Shown here piece by piece: positions 6,153 through 10,327 of a DNA stretch of 10,327 nucleotides (within the stretch, counting starts at the first letter, position 1; each line of letters starts with the position of its first letter). The stretch comes from Clostridiales bacterium (GTDB taxonomy: Bacteria > Bacillota_A > Clostridia > Oscillospirales > Acutalibacteraceae), in contig VSOH01000042.1 in the NCBI GenBank assembly GCA_009774735.1, positions 1-10,327 of the forward strand, written 5' to 3'. The position numbers and the translations under genes are program-made. The notes below the pieces were generated by a model. The model ran no database searches. It was given only the letters and a program-made list of their open reading frames with translations, and had not been told where the DNA came from.

Positions 6153-6940
6153 AGCAGCTTCCTGCAGGAATGTATCAGCAGGGGAATTCTCTTATACATA
6201 AGCTTAATTCAACAGTAAAAGTATTACTTCTGATAATCCTTCTTGCGGCTGTTGTGGTGGCTAACACTTTGCCCGGTTATGGAGTGCTTATTGTATTTAC
6301 TGCAGTCATTGTATTGCTGTCACATATCGGAATTAAATCTGCTGTTGGCGGCATAGTCAGAATGATATGGTTCTTTATTATTATTTTTATAATGAATCTT
6401 TGTTTTTTTCAAAGTGAAAGGGCATGGATAACATTTTGGATTTTTTCGCCGTCATACGACGGGATGATGCAGGGGATAAAGGTTGTTGTAAGGGTTGCGG
6501 TGATAATGATTTTTTGCAACATTCTTAATGTGACTACACCGCCTGTGGAAATTACAAGGGCAATGGAAAATATGATGTCACCGCTCAGAATCATCAGAGT
6601 GCCGACGCATCAGCTTGCTTTAATTCTGTCCGTGGCAATACAGTTTATACCCACTCTTTTTGAAGAGGCAGATATGATAAAAAAGGCACAGACAGCAAGA
6701 GGTGCACGGTTTGACAGCCGTAAATTCAGAGATAAGGCAGGGGCTGTTATACCTATGGTTGTGCCGATTTTTATATCAGCCTTCAGACGTGCCGACGAGC
6801 TTTCACTTGCTATGGAGGCACGAGGCTGCCGTGTGGATGTAAGACAGGCAAACAGGGACAGACTGCATATCGGTTTGGCTGAAATAATGGCATTTTTAAT
6901 CTGTACGGCATTGCTTGTTTTGCAGATAATCTTATTATAA
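6149..6940 (+). CDS. ecfT: ECF transporter transmembrane scaffold EcfT
   Basis: A 263-residue membrane protein with hydrophobic stretches at about 24-40, 44-60, 68-88, 110-126, 155-170 and 243-263. The two cytoplasmic coupling motifs of EcfT are present: AQTARGARFD (180-189, ARG at 183-185) and AMEARGCRVD (221-230, ARG at 224-226). These short helices insert into the grooves of the two ATPases and transmit their movement to the S component. The N-terminus PAGMYQQGNSLIHKLN is also typical (the first amphipathic segment before TM1). It overlaps ecfA2 by 4 bases (ATGA), so the two are translationally coupled. It is followed after 14 bases by the methyltransferase gene. Confidence 0.92.
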   Translation: MKQLPAGMYQQGNSLIHKLNSTVKVLLLIILLAAVVVANTLPGYGVLIVFTAVIVLLSHIGIKSAVGGIVRMIWFFIIIFIMNLCFFQSERAWITFWIFSPSYDGMMQGIKVVVRVAVIMIFCNILNVTTPPVEITRAMENMMSPLRIIRVPTHQLALILSVAIQFIPTLFEEADMIKKAQTARGARFDSRKFRDKAGAVIPMVVPIFISAFRRADELSLAMEARGCRVDVRQANRDRLHIGLAEIMAFLICTALLVLQIILL

Positions 6941-6954
6941 AGGGATGAAAATTT

Positions 6955-7539
6955 ATGGAGAAACAGGATATAATCAATTTTTTTAATGAGCATGCCAATC
7001 ACTGGGATGACGATATGATACGAAATGACAATATTATAAATATGATTCTTGATAATGCGGGAGTGAGCGAGGGCAAAGCCATTCTTGACGTTGCCTGTGG
7101 TACAGGTGTACTTTTTCCTGATTATTTATGCAGGAATGTTATGTCTGTTACAGGAATAGATATTTCACCCAAAATGGCAGAAATTGCAGAAAATAAATTC
7201 AGACAGAGTAATATAACCGTGATTTGCGGTGATGTTGAGGAAATGAATTGTACAGAGCCTTTTGATTGTGCTGTGGTTTATAATGCTTTCCCTCATTTTA
7301 CCAACCCGGACAGGCTTATAAAAAAGCTCAGTGAAATGGTAAAGGTCGGAGGTACTGTTACCGTTGCACACGGAATGAGCAGAAAAATGATTGATCATCA
7401 TCATTCAGGGGCGGCAAGTAAGGTTTCTGCAGGCTTGATGTCTGAGGATGAGCTTGCTGAAATATTCAGTAAATATTTAAAGGTTATCATTAAGATATCT
7501 GATGATAATATGTATCAGGTAACAGGAATAAAGGAATAA
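6955..7539 (+). CDS. Class I SAM-dependent methyltransferase in the ECF operon
   Basis: A 194-residue protein with the Rossmann-type methyltransferase core: motif I ILDVACGTGVL (43-53), the acidic end of strand 2 in GIDIS (D69), GDVEEM (D93) in the adenine-side loop, strand 4 FDCAVVYNAFPHF (103-115) and the post-motif VKVGGTVTVAHG (130-140). The insert MIDHHHSGAASKVSAGLM (145-162) with three consecutive histidines (148-150) is where substrate-binding residues usually lie. The family methylates small molecules; the acceptor is unknown. It is the last gene of the ecfA1-A2-T operon (14-base gap; AGGGATG ribosome site at 6941-6947) and is followed by a strong terminator. It therefore probably acts on the imported compound or a product of it. 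That link is inference from co-transcription. Confidence 0.85.
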   Translation: MEKQDIINFFNEHANHWDDDMIRNDNIINMILDNAGVSEGKAILDVACGTGVLFPDYLCRNVMSVTGIDISPKMAEIAENKFRQSNITVICGDVEEMNCTEPFDCAVVYNAFPHFTNPDRLIKKLSEMVKVGGTVTVAHGMSRKMIDHHHSGAASKVSAGLMSEDELAEIFSKYLKVIIKISDDNMYQVTGIKE

Positions 7540-7542
7540 TTT

Positions 7543-7572
7543 AAAACCGCTGACTGAATCAGCGGTTTTTTT
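7543..7572 (+). terminator. Rho-independent terminator of the ECF-methyltransferase operon
   Basis: AAAACCGCTGA (7543-7553) pairs perfectly with TCAGCGGTTTT (7559-7569) around a five-base loop (CTGAA). The stem runs into seven consecutive T residues (7566-7572). It lies four bases after the methyltransferase stop. Confidence 0.9.
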
Positions 7573-7588
7573 AGTGAATATTTTCATA

Positions 7589-7616
7589 TTGTGTTTATTT
7601 TTTTGTATGTTATAAT
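7589..7616 (+). promoter_or_regulatory. Promoter of the GH20 gene
   Basis: TTGTGT (7589-7594), a 16-base spacer and TATAAT (7611-7616), preceded by TGT (extended -10). The expected start near 7623 gives a leader of about 54 bases. It sits directly after the upstream terminator, so the GH20 gene is a separate transcript. No operator-like repeat was noticed. Confidence 0.66.
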
Positions 7617-7661
7617 GACCTTGAGGATGTTGCAATTTAATTGGTTTGTTTTTTGCGCTTT

Positions 7662-7669
7662 GGAGGAGG
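7662..7669 (+). promoter_or_regulatory. Ribosome binding site fixing the GH20 start
   Basis: GGAGGAGG, seven bases before ATG at 7677. The reading frame is open further upstream to a TTG at 7641, but that extension includes this site and is not needed. Confidence 0.8.
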
Positions 7670-7676
7670 TTTTATT

Positions 7677-9875
7677 ATGACAAATAATTTACCCGATATT
7701 CAGTTGTTTATTCATAACGGCATTGTTGATTACAGTGTTTCAGATGGCTGGAATGCTGAGTTTATGGGTGCTGATTTTGTTCAGCTTGTGGACGATAAGC
7801 TGGTTGTTCATACTCCGCTTTGCGATATGATTGCAACACTTTCCTTTAAATGTAAAAAGGGTAGTGAAACAGTAGAAAAGGATTGTAAAATAAAGATCGC
7901 AGGCACTTACGGTGCACCGGGTAAAAAGCCGAATGTTATTCCAGAGCCTGCTCAGTGGCACGCCGCAGGCGGAAATCTCAGCAAAATAAATTCTTATTCC
8001 TTTGATGATGAACTGAAAAATACAGCAGATAACTTTGCTGATGAATATTTCAGAGTGACAGGAAAAAAGCTTACTCCTGCTGATTATGGTGATGTTCATT
8101 TTTGTTTGGACAGCGGTCTGTTTTATCTTGGCAATGAAGGTTATGAAATAAGCTGTGACGATGAAGGTATAAAAATTGGCTGCAGTACTGAACTTGGTGC
8201 AGTATGGGCAGGGAAAACAGTTTGTCAAATGATGCTTCAGGGAGGCTTCCCAAAAGGTATTATGCGTGATTATCCGCGTTATAGTGTCAGGGGCTTTATG
8301 CTTGATGTGGGCAGACGTCCTGTTTCGCTTGAAATGCTTGAAAAAATTGTTGAGCGTATGGCATGGTATAAGATGAATGATTTTCAGATTCATCTTGGTG
8401 ATAATTACATATGGCTTGAGGATTATGCAGATAAAGGTGATGAAAGTACCTTTGATGCCTACAGTGCTTTCCGTCTTGAAAGCTCGCTGAAAAATAAAAA
8501 CGGCGAAACACCAACGGCAAAGGATTACAGCTATTCAAAGGCTGAGTTTAACCGTTTTATGAAAGCATCATTGAAAAAAGGCGTTCGCATTACGCCTGAA
8601 ATTGATATGCCTGCACATGCTCTTGCATTTACAAAGGTATTTCCCGAATATGCGGTTATGGGAAAGGTTTCACCGCTGATGAAGAAAAGACCTTTGACAG
8701 ACCATATTGATATTTCACGTCCCGAAGCAGTGGAATTTGTTAAACGTATTTTTGATGAATATACACTTGGTGACAATCCTGTATTTCCAAAAGGTACAAC
8801 GGTGCATATCGGTGCTGATGAGTTTTTGACTGACTATGGTGCTTACAGAAGATTTATTAATGAAATTGTACCGCATATTAAAAAGACAAATAAAGTGCGT
8901 CTTTGGGGCAGTCTTACATGGATAAAGGATGCGCCTGTAACAGCTATTGCAGAAGATGCGGTTAAAGGTGTGCAAATGAATTTGTGGTCGAATACCTGGG
9001 CTGATGGCAGAGAAATGTATGATATGGGCTATGACCTTATAAATACAATTGACCACCGTCTTTATATTGTGCCCAACGGCACCAAAATCCGAGCTCCTTA
9101 TATGGATTTCATCAACAAGCGGATTGCATTCAGGAAATTTGAGCCTAACAGAGTAAGATTAAAGAAAAAAGGGAAATACATTGATTTGCCTGCAGGTAAT
9201 AAGCAGCTTTTAGGTGCGTGCTATGCAATATGGCAGGATAATATTGACAAGCGAGCAAAGGGTATAAATGAGCAGGATCTTTATGACCGATTTGACGACA
9301 GTGCTGCATTTATGGCAGAAAAAACATGGGGCTCCTGTACTGACAAGCGTATTTCCGCACAGGTTGACAGAGCGGCAAATGCTGTTGACAGGCTTATGAA
9401 TAAAGGTATGCAAAATGTTAAGCCGTTGAAGAATGTAGTTCTTAAAGGGGGCAGCAGTTTTGTTAACACAGGATTCAAAAATCTTGAAACGGGTTCAAGG
9501 CTCAGTATTACCCTCAGCCTGGATGAGGTTGTACCCGGTCAGATTATTATGGAGGCTGACGCTTTGTACGGAACATATGATATAAGAATTACCGAAAACA
9601 GCAAGCTCGGCTTTACTGCTGAGGGCTATGATTATGAATTTGATTATACCCTTGTGCCGAACAAGAAGCTTAAATTGACCATTGACACAAAGCCGCTTCG
9701 TACAGCACTGAAAACAGGACTCCTTACAAAGAAAAAGGCAAGAGGCAGCTTTTGGCATAACGGTACTGTAAGATGCAATAATATTAAAAATTCATCATTC
9801 AGTATACCTTATCAGCGAATAGGCTCAAAAACCAATTCAATAAAAGGTCAAATATACGCTGTTCATATTGAATAG
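7677..9875 (+). CDS. Glycoside hydrolase family 20 beta-N-acetylhexosaminidase
   Basis: A 732-residue enzyme. Residues ~5-80 form a beta-rich N-terminal domain resembling a degenerate bacterial Ig-like module. About 88-190 is the GH20b-type domain (NVIPEPAQW to AVWAGKTVCQMM). The catalytic TIM barrel starts at PRYSVRGFMLDVGR (R205) and includes ITPEIDMPAHA (305-315), the catalytic pair HIGADEF (D381-E382), NLWS (W437) and AIWQDN (W519). From ~585 on is a beta-sandwich domain. GH20 enzymes remove terminal GlcNAc/GalNAc (or lacto-N-biose) from glycans by substrate-assisted catalysis, with D381 orienting the acetamido group and E382 as acid/base. There is no signal peptide, transmembrane segment or sorting motif, so it should act in the cytoplasm on imported oligosaccharides or recycled wall sugars. 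No sugar transporter is adjacent. It is a monocistronic unit with its own promoter and terminator. Confidence 0.87.
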   Translation: MTNNLPDIQLFIHNGIVDYSVSDGWNAEFMGADFVQLVDDKLVVHTPLCDMIATLSFKCKKGSETVEKDCKIKIAGTYGAPGKKPNVIPEPAQWHAAGGNLSKINSYSFDDELKNTADNFADEYFRVTGKKLTPADYGDVHFCLDSGLFYLGNEGYEISCDDEGIKIGCSTELGAVWAGKTVCQMMLQGGFPKGIMRDYPRYSVRGFMLDVGRRPVSLEMLEKIVERMAWYKMNDFQIHLGDNYIWLEDYADKGDESTFDAYSAFRLESSLKNKNGETPTAKDYSYSKAEFNRFMKASLKKGVRITPEIDMPAHALAFTKVFPEYAVMGKVSPLMKKRPLTDHIDISRPEAVEFVKRIFDEYTLGDNPVFPKGTTVHIGADEFLTDYGAYRRFINEIVPHIKKTNKVRLWGSLTWIKDAPVTAIAEDAVKGVQMNLWSNTWADGREMYDMGYDLINTIDHRLYIVPNGTKIRAPYMDFINKRIAFRKFEPNRVRLKKKGKYIDLPAGNKQLLGACYAIWQDNIDKRAKGINEQDLYDRFDDSAAFMAEKTWGSCTDKRISAQVDRAANAVDRLMNKGMQNVKPLKNVVLKGGSSFVNTGFKNLETGSRLSITLSLDEVVPGQIIMEADALYGTYDIRITENSKLGFTAEGYDYEFDYTLVPNKKLKLTIDTKPLRTALKTGLLTKKKARGSFWHNGTVRCNNIKNSSFSIPYQRIGSKTNSIKGQIYAVHIE

Positions 9876-9882
9876 CACAAAT

Positions 9883-9918
9883 AAAACCGGCTAAAGAGCA
9901 TAGCTTTTAGCCGGTTTT
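9883..9918. terminator. Bidirectional terminator between the GH20 gene and the convergent fusion gene
   Basis: AAAACCGGCTAAA (9883-9895) pairs perfectly over 13 bases with TTTAGCCGGTTTT (9906-9918) around a ten-base loop. On the plus strand the arm ends in TTTTGTTTTTT. On the minus strand it ends in TTTTATTTG, which can stop the gene ending at 9929. Confidence 0.88.
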
Positions 9919-9928
9919 GTTTTTTGCT

Positions 9929-10210
9929 TTATTGCAAAACGTCATTGAGCATATTTTCAATTTTTGATTTTGGCATAAATCCAACAGCATGGTTAATGAT
10001 TCTGCCGTCTTTAATGAGAACAACTGTCGGAATACTTGCTGTTTCAAATGTAAGTGCAAGCTCCCGTTCTTTGTCAACATTGACTTTTCCGTCAGAATCA
10101 TTTTCAATATCCTTTTCATAGCGGCGGATAACAGAATTCTGTTCAATATATTGCTTCTGACTTTCGTTCAGGCTGTTCCAGAAAGGCAGCTTTGAAAGTG
10201 TGTTTATCAT
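9929..10210 (-). CDS. Crp/Fnr N-terminus fused to thioredoxin C-terminal half (deletion fusion, probably non-functional)
   Basis: A 93-residue protein. Residues 5-33 (LSKLPFWNSLNES to VIRRYEK) resemble the start of Crp/Fnr-family regulators, where the pattern leads into a YEKG turn of the cyclic-nucleotide-binding-like domain. From about residue 42, KVNVDKERELALTF, then the cis-proline loop SIPT (59-62), LIKDG (65-69) and VGFMPKSKIENML (76-88) are the second half of a thioredoxin. The first ~55 thioredoxin residues, including the WCxxC redox site, are missing, as is everything of Crp beyond its first strands. The simplest reading is an in-frame deletion joining two tandem genes (crp then trx). 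The product cannot be a normal thioredoxin or DNA-binding regulator. The start at 10210 has GAGGTG nine bases upstream. An in-frame GTG at 10222 lies inside that site and is rejected. An assembly artefact or a genuine novel small protein remain alternatives. Confidence 0.72.
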   Translation of the reverse strand: MINTLSKLPFWNSLNESQKQYIEQNSVIRRYEKDIENDSDGKVNVDKERELALTFETASIPTVVLIKDGRIINHAVGFMPKSKIENMLNDVLQ

Positions 10211-10219
10211 AATTCGCAT

Positions 10220-10225
10220 CACCTC
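10220..10225 (-). promoter_or_regulatory. Ribosome binding site of the fusion gene
   Basis: GAGGTG on the minus strand, nine bases before ATG at 10210. It also contains the in-frame GTG that would otherwise extend the frame by four codons. Confidence 0.65.
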
Positions 10226-10234
10226 GTTTATTCT

Positions 10235-10263
10235 ATTATATCTTAGTTGCTTTGATTATTGAA
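10235..10263 (-). promoter_or_regulatory. Putative promoter of the fusion gene
   Basis: On the minus strand a perfect TATAAT (10240-10235) follows a weak TTCAAT (10263-10258) at 17 bases. Expression would start near 10228, leaving a leader of about 18 bases. From 10264 to the window end nothing else was recognised apart from AT-rich sequence. Confidence 0.45.
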
Positions 10264-10327
10264 GTGATTTGCTTACATTTTTATCAAATAAGTATTTTGC
10301 GGTTTCCGATTTTTGTATTCTTTATTC

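Noticed and set aside
7740..8393. Minus-strand frame of 217 codons inside the GH20 gene
   Set aside because: It is a shadow of the GH20 codons. It has no ribosome site, no recognisable motif and atypical composition.
10258..10310. Fnr/Crp box upstream of the fusion gene
   Set aside because: TTGAT and ATTTG/CAAAT fragments occur, but none has the spacing of a Crp or Fnr dyad, and such short matches are expected in AT-rich DNA.

Overview
The window looks like a low-GC member of the Clostridia, most likely a Ruminococcaceae/Oscillospiraceae-type gut anaerobe. The reasons are AT-rich third positions, strong GGAGG-type ribosome binding sites, many UGC/CGG-poor codons, ECF transporter genes with two ATPases, and proteins whose wording matches clostridial families. 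The genus call is inference only. No rRNA, tRNA, insertion sequence or CRISPR array is seen.

Left part (1-3740). A Cu/Zn superoxide dismutase-family gene runs leftward off the window edge (start at 377). Divergent from it is a tight five-gene rightward operon (534-3688) with a good promoter at 455-483: an APH-family phosphotransferase, a family-6 uracil-DNA-glycosylase-like deoxyinosine glycosylase, a cysteine-rich DUF3795 protein, a cytidine/blasticidin-type deaminase, and a second APH-family phosphotransferase. The genes overlap or are 9-12 bases apart. The operon ends in a hairpin shared with the convergent gene. It looks like a small accessory cassette of small-molecule kinases and deamination-related enzymes.

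Middle (3758-7572). This is a complete, apparently dedicated ECF vitamin/cofactor importer. The substrate-binding S component is on the minus strand. Divergent from it are ecfA1, ecfA2, ecfT and a class I SAM methyltransferase in one operon closed by a strong terminator. The 170-base divergent promoter region holds two near-identical G-tract palindromes, CCCC-T-G7 and CCCCC-A-G7, 31 bases centre to centre. Each lies against the -35 box of one of the two divergent promoters, an arrangement that suggests one regulator controls both transcripts.

Right part (7589-10327). A cytoplasmic (no signal peptide) GH20 beta-N-acetylhexosaminidase is a single-gene transcript with its own extended -10 promoter and terminator. 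Convergent with it is a 93-codon gene whose first ~34 residues resemble the N-terminus of a Crp/Fnr regulator and whose remainder is the C-terminal half of a thioredoxin without its CxxC site. It looks like the product of an internal deletion that fused two neighbouring genes.

The points most worth checking are the paired G-tract operators, the Crp-thioredoxin fusion, the five-gene cassette, the methyltransferase in the ECF operon, and the missing D-loop aspartate in EcfA1.
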